DNA from: Bacillus sp. T33-2 | GTDB taxonomy: Bacteria; Bacillota; Bacilli; Bacillales; Cytobacillaceae | Direction of reading: 5' to 3' | DNA length: 64,000 nucleotides | Assembly: GCF_002860205.1 (NCBI RefSeq) | Contig: NZ_PGVB01000010.1 | Span: 434,001-498,000 of the forward strand | Shown here: positions 33,582-43,300 of the stretch, one piece after another | Layout of the letters: each line of letters opens with the position of its first letter | Position numbering within the stretch: position 1 is the first letter of the stretch | The notes under the pieces: model-generated | What the model was told of the DNA's origin: nothing | What the model saw: only the letters and a program-made list of their open reading frames with translations | Database searches by the model: none | Translations under genes and position numbers: made by a program

Positions 33582-34451
33582 ATGAGTAATGAACAGGAAA
33601 ACAAAAAAGGATTTCCTCCCCAGCATCAGGACCATCAGCCAGGAACAGAGGACGAAATGAAACCGGAGCCGGTTTCGGTTGATAAAAATTATCAGGGATC
33701 AGGAAAACTTAAGGGGAAAGTAGCCTTAATCACTGGCGGTGACAGCGGAATCGGGAAGTCGATCGCTATTTATTTTGCCAGAGAAGGTGCCGATGTGGCG
33801 ATCGTCTATCTAGAGGAAAATGAGGACGCTCAGGAAACAAAACAGTTGATTGAGGCAGAAGGAAGCACTTGCCTGTTAATGTCAGGCGATGTAGGCAGTG
33901 AGCTGTTCTGTATGGAAGCTGTGGAAAAAACGATTGAACGGTTCGGTAAAATTGACATTCTTATTAATAATGCCGCCGAGCAGCATCCACAGAAGAGCCT
34001 GCTTGATATTACCTCAGAGCAGCTTGAAAAGACATTCCGGACTAATATATTCTCAATGTTCTATTTGACGAAGGCCGTTCTGCCGCATCTGCAAAAAGGG
34101 AGCTCCATCATCAATACCTCATCGATTACGGCTTACAAGGGTAATGAGCAGTTAATTGACTACTCATCGACAAAAGGAGCGATTGTGACCTTCACCCGTT
34201 CGCTGGCAATGTCACTCGCCAGCCAGGGTATCCGGGTGAACAGTGTAGCACCCGGTCCTATTTGGACGCCGCTCATTCCATCTACTTTTTCAGCGGAACA
34301 GGTTGCCAAGTTTGGCAAAGATACACCAATGGGACGCGCAGGGCAGCCATATGAACTCGCCGGAGCTTACGTCTACCTTGCAAGCGAAGATTCAACATAT
34401 GTAAGCGGACAGACGATCCACGTTAATGGCGGGACGATTGTTAATGGTTAA
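33582..34451 (+). CDS. SDR-family oxidoreductase (YhdF/YdaD-like)
   Basis: A 289-aa short-chain dehydrogenase with an N-terminal hydrophilic tail rich in Gln, His and Pro (EQENKKGFPPQHQDHQPGTE). The Rossmann loop is ITGGDSGIGKSIAI, NNAAEQHPQKS is the stabilising motif and the active Ser, Tyr and Lys lie in IINTSSITAYKGNEQLIDYSSTKGA. This tailed subgroup includes general-stress SDRs in Bacillus; the substrate is unknown. It is monocistronic with its own terminator. Confidence 0.9.
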   Translation: MSNEQENKKGFPPQHQDHQPGTEDEMKPEPVSVDKNYQGSGKLKGKVALITGGDSGIGKSIAIYFAREGADVAIVYLEENEDAQETKQLIEAEGSTCLLMSGDVGSELFCMEAVEKTIERFGKIDILINNAAEQHPQKSLLDITSEQLEKTFRTNIFSMFYLTKAVLPHLQKGSSIINTSSITAYKGNEQLIDYSSTKGAIVTFTRSLAMSLASQGIRVNSVAPGPIWTPLIPSTFSAEQVAKFGKDTPMGRAGQPYELAGAYVYLASEDSTYVSGQTIHVNGGTIVNG

Positions 34452-34470
34452 ACGTGCAGCAATACGAAAA

Positions 34471-34504
34471 GGCAAAGCAGAGAGACCACTCTGCTTTGCC
34501 TTTT
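34471..34504 (+). terminator. Terminator of the SDR gene
   Basis: GGCAAAGCAGAG and CTCTGCTTTGCC form a 12-bp perfect stem with a 6-nt loop; an AAAA before it and TTTTT after it allow use in both directions. Confidence 0.92.
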
Positions 34505-34659
34505 TATGAAGGACAGTTTTAACACTCTAGTCAGGAATTTTGTCCTTTAGACGATATATGAAGGACACTTTTTTACGCAAACTTCCAGAATTCTGTCCTT
34601 AAGAACCCTTATGAAGGACACTTTTTACGCTTGCTTCCAGAATTTTGTCCTTCAGACTG
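34504..34659. repeat. Tandem ~53-bp inverted-repeat elements, array 2
   Basis: Three units start at 34504, 34557 and 34610 with a 53-bp period. Each begins TATGAAGGACA and ends near TTGTCCTTNAGA, so TGAAGGACA can pair with TGTCCTT. Units 2 and 3 are very alike (ACGC, CTTCCAGAATT blocks). Borders GTCCTTAAGAACCCT match GTCCATTAGAACCCT of the array at 18900, showing one family. The array runs up to the malR stop codon. Confidence 0.85.
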
Positions 34660-35688
34660 TTATTTTGCGGATGCTTCTTGGCAGGAGTACCTTTTTACGA
34701 TTTGGAAAGGGACAATGATCCGTTTGGTTGGTTCTTTTGGGTTTTCGATTTTTTGAATCAGGCTTTTGGCTGCTTCATAGCCAAGGTCGAAGATATTGAT
34801 ATCTACAGACGTTAGCGGCGGGCGGGCCATTTCGGCAATCAGCACATTGTTGAAGCTGACGACCGAAATGTCTGCAGGAACAGCAATGCCCATTTCATCA
34901 AGTGTATTTAACACCCCGAGGGCCATCAAATCATCCGAAACAACCATAGCAGTCGGCGGGATTTCAAGGGAGAGGAGTTCCTGTACCGCACCCTGGCCCC
35001 CCTCCCGAAGGAATTCGTCGTGGATGATATATTCATCAACCAAATGAATTCCCGCTTTCCGAAGCGCTTTTTCATAGCCGAGCAGCCTTTCGACCGTCAC
35101 AACGAGGTCCAGACTTCCTCCGATGAAACCAATCCGCTTGTGGCCAAGCCCGATTAAATATTCCGTGACTTCTTTTGAAGCCTTAAAATTGTCATTGTCA
35201 ACATGGGTGATTTCTTCGACATGCTTAAAGGGCTTTCCTATCACGACAAACGGGAATTCCCGCTCCCGCAGGTATTCGAGCACCTTGTCTTCAATCTTGG
35301 AATAAAGCAGGACGACACCATCGACTCTCCCGCCCTGTACCATTGCAACAACACCGTCGAAGATTTCGGCTTCCGTCTTGCCAGTTGTCATATGAAGGGC
35401 ATATTGCTTTGCATTTGCACCTTCACTTAATCCCCTGAGGACAGTCGGAAAGAAGGGGTTTTGGAACACCACATCTGTCGAACTCGGCATGACTAGCCCT
35501 ATCGCCCTGGTGGACTGGCTCGCGAGGCTTCGCGCGATAAAATTCGGGTGGTAACCAAGCTGGTCCATCACTTCCCTTACCCGCTCTTTTGTTTTTTCAC
35601 TGATCCTCGGGCTGTTGGCAATAACCCGGGAGACCGTTGAAGGTGCTACCTTGGCAATTTTCGCAACATCTTTGATTGTTACAGCCAT
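34660..35688 (-). CDS. malR: LacI-family regulator of maltodextrin genes
   Basis: A 342-aa DNA-binding repressor. The N-terminal LacI helix-turn-helix and hinge read TIKDVAKIAKVAPSTVSRVI and NFIARSLASQSTRAIGL, followed by a periplasmic-binding-type effector domain (DGVVLLYS, GHKRIGFIGGS, MVVSDDLMALGVLNTLDEMG). ATG 35688 follows GGGGAGGGG. It is the last gene of the malEFG-amylase-glucosidase block, so it likely answers maltose or maltodextrin and binds the CAAACGTTTG-type sites near 43300. The name follows context and is inferred. Confidence 0.88.
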   Translation of the reverse strand: MAVTIKDVAKIAKVAPSTVSRVIANSPRISEKTKERVREVMDQLGYHPNFIARSLASQSTRAIGLVMPSSTDVVFQNPFFPTVLRGLSEGANAKQYALHMTTGKTEAEIFDGVVAMVQGGRVDGVVLLYSKIEDKVLEYLREREFPFVVIGKPFKHVEEITHVDNDNFKASKEVTEYLIGLGHKRIGFIGGSLDLVVTVERLLGYEKALRKAGIHLVDEYIIHDEFLREGGQGAVQELLSLEIPPTAMVVSDDLMALGVLNTLDEMGIAVPADISVVSFNNVLIAEMARPPLTSVDINIFDLGYEAAKSLIQKIENPKEPTKRIIVPFQIVKRYSCQEASAK

Positions 35689-35727
35689 AAATTCCCCTCC
35701 CCTCATATTTATAGGTCATAACTCTTA

Positions 35728-38088
35728 TTATAAAATAATTGCCAACTTGTTATTGGGTGTTTTATGGATTTTTCTTGCTTCTCCATTTACCTTCACTTGT
35801 GTATCAGCCGGCGCTCCGTGAATGACCAGTTCCAGCTCTGTCCACTCAGGCCTATAATCCCCTCTCAATTCAATAGACACTATAATATCCTTATTGGAGG
35901 ACTGTATCTGAACTGCATGTTCCAGAAACTCGCCGTTTTCATATGCGAATGTTTTACCATCGTCATCATACATTTTAAAGGCAAAAGAATCTCCTTCAGA
36001 GAAATAATAATGGATGGTCCGCTTGCTATCAATTGCTTCTGTTGACTCCCGTACTTCAGAGTGCACAATCATCGAGCCTTGTTTGATGAAAATTGGAAGC
36101 GTCTCCAGATCGGCATGGACCATATGGTGCTTTCCGCCCTCATAAACTTCTTCTGTCCAATAAGAGACCCAGTTTCCTTCTGGTAAATAGACAACTCTGT
36201 GTTCAACGGATGGCTGCATGATCGGGGCAATGATGACATTATCACCGATCATATACTGGTCTGAGAGATTATAGGTTTTTTCATCATCAGGGTATTCCAT
36301 CAATAATGGGCGCACAACCGGGATTCCGCTCCTGTACGCTTCAGCAAAAAGTGTATACAGATGCGGCAGCCATTTATAACGAAGCTCGATATATTTTTTG
36401 ATGACCTTTTCGTACTTCTCGCCAAATGACCATGGTTCCTGCCGCACGAAACCGATTGCACTATGGTTTCTGAAGTAAGGCGTAAAGGCACCGACCTGGG
36501 TCCAGCGTGCCAGCAGTTCCCCATTTGAATCATGGGCGAAACCGCCGACATCCGGCCCCGCAAAGCTGACCCCAGACATTCCAAGGTTCATGACCATAGG
36601 GAGCGACATTTGCAAATGCTCCCAAAAGCTCCGGTTATCACCAGTCCAGACAGCAGAAAAGCGCTGGACCCCGGAAAAGCCTGCCCTGGTCAGTAAGAAC
36701 GGCCGCTTGCCGCCAAGCTGCTTTTTCATTCCGTTGTAAGTGGCATCACCCATCATAAGGCCGTAAATATTATGGAGTTCCCTATGGCTGCGGGGATCGC
36801 CATCATTTTCATGCATAACCTTTAGATCCATCGTTTTCGTCTCGTTAAAAACAGCCGGTTCATTCATGTCGTTCCAGATGCCCTCAATTCCAAGATCAGT
36901 ATAAAACTTATGCTTCTCCCCCCACCATTCACGAACTTTATCGGAGGTGAAATCAGGGAACGCACTGTTGCCGGGCCAAACATCCCCGTAGTAAATATTG
37001 CCTTCGATATATTTGCTGAAGTGGTTGCCATAGATGCCTTCCTGGTAAATCTGGTATTCCGGATCCTCTTTTACACCGGGGTCGACAATCGGCACAATGC
37101 GGATCCCCTGTTCTTTTAAATCCGCAACCAGCTTTTTTGCATCTGGAAACCGTTCACGGTCAAAAGTAAAAACGCGGTATTCATCCATATAGTGTATATC
37201 CAGGTAAATAACGTCAAGCGGGATTCCCTTCTCTTTGAAGATCGCCGCAAGTTCCCGTACTTCCTGTTCTGTTTCATAGCTGTAGCGGGACTGATGGTAG
37301 CCGATTGCCCACTTTGGCGGAATGGGTGCCCTTCCGGTTAAATGGGTATATTGCTCAAGGACCTCCTTCGGGCCCGGACCTGCCATCACATAGAAGTCCA
37401 TTTGGCCGCCTTCAGCACCGAACGAATAATGATCGGTATCTGACCGGAAATCGAATGTCGATTTAAACGTATTGTCAAAAAAGATTCCATGTGCCTTCCC
37501 GTCCCGCAATGTCATGTAGTATGGAATTGATTGGTACAATGCGTCGGTTTCAGGATTGTGGGGAGCATAGACGTCCGTGTTCCACATTGTCATTTTCTCG
37601 CCGCGCTTATCCAGAAAGCCTGATTTTTCCCCAAAACCATAAAAATGGTCGGATTCATTCATTTCATTCACACAGATTACTTCTCCGGAATGCTTAAAGC
37701 CGATGCCCTTGGTATTCTGGCGGATAATCACTCTGCCGTTTTTGTCGGTCACTGTAATCCTGGCAGGGGCCTTGCTGATTGCCACCGTTAATATGGAAGA
37801 CGAAAGTGAGACTAAATCATCGCCTTCTGAAATGGAAACTTCAACCGCCGCAGCAGAGGCTATAAGTGCCGGACTGCTTTTCAGACTCGTTTCACCGGAA
37901 GGCTTAACCACAAAACGCACGATGTCATCACGATAAAAAACAACCTTCAGTATTCCCTTTTCGGCCGACAGGGCAGCACCATTTTCTATCAACTGAACAT
38001 CGTTTACATTTCCGATATCAAGATATTCATGTACATCTTTTCCACTTTTTTTGCCTGGATGTATGGCAAAGCTAGTATCTTCCAACAT
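35728..38088 (-). CDS. GH31 alpha-glucosidase
   Basis: A cytoplasmic exo-alpha-glucosidase of about 786 aa. Family 31 marks are the nucleophile motif GIWNDMNEPAVF, the acid/base region RFSAVWTGDNRSFWEHL, and LDVIYLDIHYMDEYRVFTFD. There is no signal peptide. ATG 38088 stands seven bases after AAGGGG, next to the amylase stop codon. It would turn maltose and short maltodextrins from the ABC importer into glucose. Confidence 0.94.
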   Translation of the reverse strand: MLEDTSFAIHPGKKSGKDVHEYLDIGNVNDVQLIENGAALSAEKGILKVVFYRDDIVRFVVKPSGETSLKSSPALIASAAAVEVSISEGDDLVSLSSSILTVAISKAPARITVTDKNGRVIIRQNTKGIGFKHSGEVICVNEMNESDHFYGFGEKSGFLDKRGEKMTMWNTDVYAPHNPETDALYQSIPYYMTLRDGKAHGIFFDNTFKSTFDFRSDTDHYSFGAEGGQMDFYVMAGPGPKEVLEQYTHLTGRAPIPPKWAIGYHQSRYSYETEQEVRELAAIFKEKGIPLDVIYLDIHYMDEYRVFTFDRERFPDAKKLVADLKEQGIRIVPIVDPGVKEDPEYQIYQEGIYGNHFSKYIEGNIYYGDVWPGNSAFPDFTSDKVREWWGEKHKFYTDLGIEGIWNDMNEPAVFNETKTMDLKVMHENDGDPRSHRELHNIYGLMMGDATYNGMKKQLGGKRPFLLTRAGFSGVQRFSAVWTGDNRSFWEHLQMSLPMVMNLGMSGVSFAGPDVGGFAHDSNGELLARWTQVGAFTPYFRNHSAIGFVRQEPWSFGEKYEKVIKKYIELRYKWLPHLYTLFAEAYRSGIPVVRPLLMEYPDDEKTYNLSDQYMIGDNVIIAPIMQPSVEHRVVYLPEGNWVSYWTEEVYEGGKHHMVHADLETLPIFIKQGSMIVHSEVRESTEAIDSKRTIHYYFSEGDSFAFKMYDDDGKTFAYENGEFLEHAVQIQSSNKDIIVSIELRGDYRPEWTELELVIHGAPADTQVKVNGEARKIHKTPNNKLAIIL

Positions 38089-38102
38089 ATCCATTCCCCT
38101 TA

Positions 38103-39644
38103 TCAAGTCTCGGAGTTTTTTCGTTTTGCTTTTTTCCAGATCAAGAAAATAAAAATGAAGAAGGCAGCATATATAGAACCCATGACGCTTAGATAGCGGA
38201 TATTTAATCCTGTTTTGTCAGCCAGCACATAAATTTCGGCATCTTCGCGTTCTAATGTGAGGGTGTACTCATTATCCCCGCTTCTGGCCAAATCGTCAGA
38301 CAACAGTCCCCGCAGTTCCTTGCCTCCTTCTAAATGCTCGGCAGTCAATTTGATATTCTGCGTTTTAGAAGTGTTGTTAATCGCGATGACGGAAGTTTCA
38401 TCTTCATATCCCCGCTTATAAACTGCCATCCCATTTTCTTCAAACAGTTTTTCAAAATTCCCTCTCGTTAATGAAGGAAGCTGCCCACGAAGTTCTCCCA
38501 GTTTTGTAATATAATCAATTAAATCCTTGTCAGCCCGGAAGTCCATTTGCCTGCGGTTGTCCGGGTCTTCTCCGCCGTTAAGGGCAATTTCACTGCCATA
38601 ATAGACAATTGGAATCCCCGGAGCCGTATATAAATATGTAAGGGCAAGCTTCCATCTTGTTCCGGGATGCTGGTTGTTTGCGACCGCATCCCTTGTGAAC
38701 CTCGGTGTGTCGTGGTTATCCATGAAGGTGCCCATCAAGTATGGATCTTCATAAATTGCCTCGTTCCTCTCACTCACTGTAAACAGCCAGTCCAGTGTCT
38801 GGTCAGGCTTTGCAAATGCTGTGCGAAGATGCTCATTCAAAGGATAATCCACAAATCCGTCTATCCCGGCTTTATCGTATTCAGCTATATAATTTGGATC
38901 ATTTGACCAGACTTCGCCGATCAGGTAAAAATCTTTCTTGACACTTTTTACTTCTTTTGAAAAGTCGGTCCAGAAATCAACCGGCACATGCCTGACTGTA
39001 TCCAGCCGATACCCGTCAACGTCCGTTTCAGTTATCCACCATTTTGCTGCATCAAGCAGGTATTTTTTCACTTCAGGGTTTTCTGTTGCGAAATCAGGCA
39101 GGCCGTACAGCCAATTGTTTTCAAGTTCCTCCTGGCTGTTCCAGTTCACGATATCCTGCCGTGGATGGAACCAGTCTTTCTTTGCCGGGTCCTCCAGCCA
39201 CGGATGCCCGGGTGCGGTATGGTTTACAACAAAATCCAGAATGACCTTGATGTCTTTTTTGTGGGCTTCTTTTACAAGCTTTTTAAAGTCCTCCATGCTG
39301 CCAAAGTGTTCCTCGGTTTTATAAAAATCGGTAATCCAGTATCCGTGGTATCCTTTTTCGGCGTTGTCAAAAACCGGGGTCAGCCATATCGCTGTAAAAC
39401 CCATATCTTTAATATAATCCAGCTTATCAGTGATCCCCTGGAAATCACCGCCATGATAAGCTTTAGGATCCTTGGTATCGACTTTAAAATCATTTTTTGT
39501 ATCTCCGTTATTGAAACGGTCGACCATTAGAAAATAAATCGTTTCATCCTGCCATTTGCGCTCTTCTTTTTCTGCTGCTCCCGCAGGGAGGGCGTAAAAA
39601 AGAAGAAACGGAATTAAGATGAAAGTGATCAGCCTTTTTTTCAT
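38103..39644 (-). CDS. Secreted, membrane-anchored GH13 alpha-amylase
   Basis: A 513-aa alpha-amylase-family enzyme. A signal peptide (MKKRLITFILIPFLLFYALP) precedes the catalytic barrel with VILDFVVNHTAPGHPW (region I), GYRLDTVRHVP (nucleophile Asp), FYLIGEVW (acid Glu) and FMDNHDTPRF (third Asp). A C-terminal segment (YLSVMGSIYAAFFIFIFLIW) followed by KKAKRKN forms a membrane anchor with positive cytoplasmic tail. It would cut starch or dextrins at the cell surface, feeding the transporter. Its stop lies just before the GH31 start. Confidence 0.92.
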   Translation of the reverse strand: MKKRLITFILIPFLLFYALPAGAAEKEERKWQDETIYFLMVDRFNNGDTKNDFKVDTKDPKAYHGGDFQGITDKLDYIKDMGFTAIWLTPVFDNAEKGYHGYWITDFYKTEEHFGSMEDFKKLVKEAHKKDIKVILDFVVNHTAPGHPWLEDPAKKDWFHPRQDIVNWNSQEELENNWLYGLPDFATENPEVKKYLLDAAKWWITETDVDGYRLDTVRHVPVDFWTDFSKEVKSVKKDFYLIGEVWSNDPNYIAEYDKAGIDGFVDYPLNEHLRTAFAKPDQTLDWLFTVSERNEAIYEDPYLMGTFMDNHDTPRFTRDAVANNQHPGTRWKLALTYLYTAPGIPIVYYGSEIALNGGEDPDNRRQMDFRADKDLIDYITKLGELRGQLPSLTRGNFEKLFEENGMAVYKRGYEDETSVIAINNTSKTQNIKLTAEHLEGGKELRGLLSDDLARSGDNEYTLTLEREDAEIYVLADKTGLNIRYLSVMGSIYAAFFIFIFLIWKKAKRKNSET

Positions 39645-39667
39645 CTCCGCTCCTCCTAAAAAATTTC

Positions 39668-39694
39668 AAGCAAAGGCAACGAACACCTTTGCTT
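39668..39694 (-). terminator. Intra-operon stem-loop between malG and the amylase
   Basis: AAGCAAAGG and CCTTTGCTT form a 9-bp stem with a 9-nt loop, followed on the minus strand by GAAATTTTTT. It may lower expression of the enzymes relative to the transporter or stabilise the upstream message. Confidence 0.7.
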
Positions 39695-39715
39695 AAAAGT
39701 ATTTGCCCTTTTAGA

Positions 39716-40558
39716 TTAGCCCTTTGTTCCGCCCGCCGTCAATCCGGATACGAAATAACGCTGGAACGACAAGAACAGGATGGCAATCGGAACCGCGATC
39801 AGTACTGCCCCCGCTGCGAAAGTCGTAAACTCTGCACCAAATTGTTTAGCAACCATATCATACAGGCCGACAGCCAGCGTGTATTTCTTTTCATGTCTCA
39901 GCAAGATGCTTGCGATGATGAAATCCGCAAATGGAGCAATAAAGGCAAATAAAGCAACTACTGCGATGATTGGTGTCGCCAGCGGCATGACGATTTGGAA
40001 AAAAATCCGGAAGTGGCCTGCGCCATCAATTTTAGCAGACTCATCCAGCTCTTTTGGAATGGTGTCAAGATATCCTTTCATCAGCCACGTATTCATTGGA
40101 ATCTGGCCGCCTACATAGACAAGGATGAGTCCCAGATGCGTATCCAGCAAGCCTGTAAGGAGAGCCAGGATGAATATCGCAATCAACGCAGCAAAGTTAG
40201 GGATCATTTGCAGGATTAAAAATGTCATCAAACTATTTTTTCTGCCCACGAAACGATACCTGGAAAAAGAGTAAGCAGTTAAACTGACTAAAATAACTGT
40301 CAATATCATTGTCAGCACACTGACTTTGAGCGAATTCCAATACCAGTGCAAATAATTGCTGCGGTCAAGGTCAAACAATTCTTTATAGTGTGCAAGAGTT
40401 GCATTTTTTGGAATGATGCTTGAACCTGATAAACTTTGGCCCGGGTTAAAAGATGAACCGATAATCCATGCGAGCGGATAAAGAATGATGGCAAACATGG
40501 CCAAAATAACAAGGTATGTCAGCGTTAGTCTGATAAATTTCTGTCTCTTTATGCTCAT
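39716..40558 (-). CDS. malG: Maltodextrin ABC transporter permease, MalG type
   Basis: A 280-aa permease with six membrane segments. The EAA loop that docks the ATPase reads ESAKIDGAGHFRIFFQIVMPLATP, and the protein ends GLTAGGTKG like MalG/GanQ homologues. It lies one base after the malF stop. The ATP-binding subunit (MsmX type) is not in the window, as is usual for Bacillus sugar importers that share one ATPase. Confidence 0.95.
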   Translation of the reverse strand: MSIKRQKFIRLTLTYLVILAMFAIILYPLAWIIGSSFNPGQSLSGSSIIPKNATLAHYKELFDLDRSNYLHWYWNSLKVSVLTMILTVILVSLTAYSFSRYRFVGRKNSLMTFLILQMIPNFAALIAIFILALLTGLLDTHLGLILVYVGGQIPMNTWLMKGYLDTIPKELDESAKIDGAGHFRIFFQIVMPLATPIIAVVALFAFIAPFADFIIASILLRHEKKYTLAVGLYDMVAKQFGAEFTTFAAGAVLIAVPIAILFLSFQRYFVSGLTAGGTKG

Positions 40559-40559
40559 A

Positions 40560-41843
40560 TCACATCATATCCTCTTCCTGGAATGATTTCGTCCGCTTGA
40601 ACTGCCATAGCGCAACGCCGATTACGACAAGTGACAGCAGCATGGTAATCGCGGCTGCTTTTGAATATTGGGCAGATACCATGGTGAGGCGGTAAATCCA
40701 TGATATCAGGATATCTGTTCCGCCGGCATTTGATCCTGGCACCGCAGGACCGCCATTATTAAATAGATAGATAATGTTAAAGTTATTGAAGTTGAATGTG
40801 TATTGTGTAATTAATATCGGTGCTGTCGCAAACAAGACTAGCGGGAGAGTAATGCTTTTGAACTTCTGAAAATTGGAAGCTCCGTCTACTGTTGCAGCTT
40901 CATAGAGTTCATCAGGGATCGACTGCAGGACACCGGTGGTCATCGCAAAAATAAACGGAAAACCGAGCCATGTCTGGATCATGATCAAAGCGATTTTTGT
41001 ATACACTGCCTTCGTCATCCATGGAATGTTTTCAATTCCAAAAAACGCGAGGATATCACGGTTTATGGTGCCGAACGTTTCGTTAAACATCCCGGCAAAT
41101 ACAAGGATCGAAACGAACGATGGGACCGCCCAGGGAAGGATGAAAACTGTACGGATGATTGCTTTTCCTTTAACATCCTTCTGGTTCACAATAATGGCCA
41201 GGATGATTCCAAGCGCCACCTGAAAAGTGGTTGCCGCAAACGTCCAGACAATCGTCCACGATAATACTGAGAAAAATGTTTGGCGCCATATATCTATTTC
41301 AAAAATATCTGTAAAGGTCTTGAATCCAACCCAGTCAACGAGCTTGGCCGGAGGGGAATGGTAAAGGTCATAGTTTGTAAACGCAAGTAAAACAACAAAT
41401 ATGATAGGAAAAATAACGACGAACACCAGCAGCAAAAAGCCGGGTGACATGATCAGATAAGGAAAACCGTTATCTATCAGGTTGCGGTACTGCTCTTTCA
41501 AACTGTTGAGATTTTCTCCCAGATCCCTTTTCACGCCGTTTTTGTAGGCATCCCGTAAATTAAAAAGGTAGAAACCAATTCCGAACACAACGACGATAAC
41601 TGCCAAAATCCCTTGAACTAATAGAAAAATCGAGTGGTCCCGGGGTGTTTCTTCTCCTAATGTGAAAATCCCCCACAAACCCATATTTAACAGATCAGCA
41701 AACACGTAGAAAAAGGAAGAGGCTAAAACAAGGAACGAAGCCCCTTTTAAGTACTGCTTGTGATACAGCTGGCCGAGCCCCGGAATGATAGACAGGGCAA
41801 GTGCGGTTCTGCGATGTTTCGTTTGATAGGATTTGTCAGCCAT
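40560..41843 (-). CDS. malF: Maltodextrin ABC transporter permease, MalF type
   Basis: A 427-aa permease with an N-terminal two-helix extension (RTALALSIIPGLGQLYHKQYLKG) followed by the six-helix core. The EAA loop is EAATVDGASNFQKFKSITLPLV (around 335). It pairs with MalG to form the channel. It starts 134 nt after malE, the gap being occupied by a stem-loop. The gene is equal to MdxF of B. subtilis in type. Confidence 0.95.
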   Translation of the reverse strand: MADKSYQTKHRRTALALSIIPGLGQLYHKQYLKGASFLVLASSFFYVFADLLNMGLWGIFTLGEETPRDHSIFLLVQGILAVIVVVFGIGFYLFNLRDAYKNGVKRDLGENLNSLKEQYRNLIDNGFPYLIMSPGFLLLVFVVIFPIIFVVLLAFTNYDLYHSPPAKLVDWVGFKTFTDIFEIDIWRQTFFSVLSWTIVWTFAATTFQVALGIILAIIVNQKDVKGKAIIRTVFILPWAVPSFVSILVFAGMFNETFGTINRDILAFFGIENIPWMTKAVYTKIALIMIQTWLGFPFIFAMTTGVLQSIPDELYEAATVDGASNFQKFKSITLPLVLFATAPILITQYTFNFNNFNIIYLFNNGGPAVPGSNAGGTDILISWIYRLTMVSAQYSKAAAITMLLSLVVIGVALWQFKRTKSFQEEDMM

Positions 41844-41936
41844 CCTATATTCGCCTCTCTCTCTATATTTTCAAAGCATCAGATGCTTTATGAAGAAGAA
41901 AAAGCTTTTCCCCTTCATGAAGCACCTGATTTATGT

Positions 41937-41969
41937 ATGGCAGTACCCCATTAAAAGAGGTACTGCCAT
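41937..41969 (-). other. malE-malF intergenic stem-loop
   Basis: ATGGCAGTACC and GGTACTGCCAT form an 11-bp perfect stem with an 11-nt loop and no T tract. Such structures after a binding-protein gene usually shield its mRNA from 3' decay, giving more binding protein than permease. Confidence 0.75.
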
Positions 41970-41977
41970 GCATTGGA

Positions 41978-43243
41978 TTATTTTGAATGATTTGCTTCAA
42001 TGTTCTGGCCGATTTGCTTTACAGCAGAATCAAGCGCTGCTTTCGGCTCTGCCTTGCCTGTTACGACAGTCTGAAGCGCGTCGGCCATTGGCTTCCAAAC
42101 CTCAGCCATTTCTGGAACGTTCGGCATTGGGACTGCATCCTGTGTCTGGAGGGCAACTGCTTTGGCACCTTCATTTTCAGCGATGGCTGGATCTTCTATC
42201 AATGCAACGTTAGTAGGAACCTCTTTCGTTTTTTCGAAGCGAATCTTGGAGTTCTCGTCATTTGTGATAAACTCTACGAACTTGGTTGCCAGTTCCTGAT
42301 TTTTGGAGAAAGCAGAGACATGGTAGCCTTTTACTCCCATGAATGTCTTCATTGGAGTTCCATCAGCAAACTTCGGCAGCGGGGCAACACCGTAATCAAT
42401 TCCTGCTTCTTCCATAGCTCCGAAAGCCCAAGGACCATTCATAACAGAAGCAACTTTCCCTTCGTTGAATAATCCATCCATTGCAGAACCGCCGTTTTCT
42501 CCAACAATGCCTTTAGGGAACAATCCTTCTGTATACCATTTTTGAATAAATTCAGTACCTTTTACAGCACCTTCATTATTTAAGCCAACATCTTTAGGGT
42601 CCAACGTTCCATTGTCTTCTTTGAATACATAACCGCCATTCCCTCCGATTGGGGCATGAGCAAAATAGTAGTTATCAAAAAGCGCAAGGAATCCGTAGCT
42701 TTCGCCTTTTGTATTTTCTTTTGCAAAAGTATATAAATCTTCCATTGTTTTAGGAACTTCTTTCATAAGCGCTTTGTTATAAATGAATACAGGGGTTTCA
42801 GCTGATTTTGGAAGTCCATATAATTTGCCATCAAAAGTCTGTGCAGCAATGGAAGTTTCAGAGAATAGTTCCTTAGTTTCGCCGCTCACTTTAAGTTCTG
42901 CAATAAGTCCTTCTGTTGCAACCTGGCCGATCTGGTCATGAGGCAAAGTGATGACGTCCGGGCCTGTGCCTGCAGGCCCGTCAAGGCGCAGCTGGTCGCG
43001 CATTTTGTCAGCCATTGGAACTTCTTTGATTTCGACTTTTACACCGTGTTCTTTTTCAAATTCGCCGACTACATCCTTAAGCCATACTGATTTATCTTTG
43101 TCTTCCCAGACTACAAGCTTATCGCCTTTTTCTTCTTTTTTTCCGCCAGTGCTTGAGCCACCGCTCTCTTCTTTAGGCCCGCACGCAGCAAGAGCACCGA
43201 TCATCAAGACCAGCATCATAAAAACGGATACAACCTTTTTCAT
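41978..43243 (-). CDS. malE: Maltodextrin-binding lipoprotein
   Basis: A 421-aa extracellular solute-binding protein. The signal peptide ends in the lipobox LAAC with Cys21 as the lipid anchor, followed by a Gly/Ser/Lys-rich linker. PNVPEMAEVWKPMADALQTVVTGKAEPKAALD is the usual C-terminal helix of family 1 binding proteins. First gene of the operon, with AGGAGGGG as ribosome site. Two LacI-type dyads lie upstream. Binding of maltodextrin rather than another oligosaccharide is inferred from the neighbouring amylases. Confidence 0.93.
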   Translation of the reverse strand: MKKVVSVFMMLVLMIGALAACGPKEESGGSSTGGKKEEKGDKLVVWEDKDKSVWLKDVVGEFEKEHGVKVEIKEVPMADKMRDQLRLDGPAGTGPDVITLPHDQIGQVATEGLIAELKVSGETKELFSETSIAAQTFDGKLYGLPKSAETPVFIYNKALMKEVPKTMEDLYTFAKENTKGESYGFLALFDNYYFAHAPIGGNGGYVFKEDNGTLDPKDVGLNNEGAVKGTEFIQKWYTEGLFPKGIVGENGGSAMDGLFNEGKVASVMNGPWAFGAMEEAGIDYGVAPLPKFADGTPMKTFMGVKGYHVSAFSKNQELATKFVEFITNDENSKIRFEKTKEVPTNVALIEDPAIAENEGAKAVALQTQDAVPMPNVPEMAEVWKPMADALQTVVTGKAEPKAALDSAVKQIGQNIEANHSK

Positions 43244-43300
43244 ATTTGTCCCCTCCTAAAATAGGTTTTACTTATAATTGCGCAACTGTCAACCCTTAGT

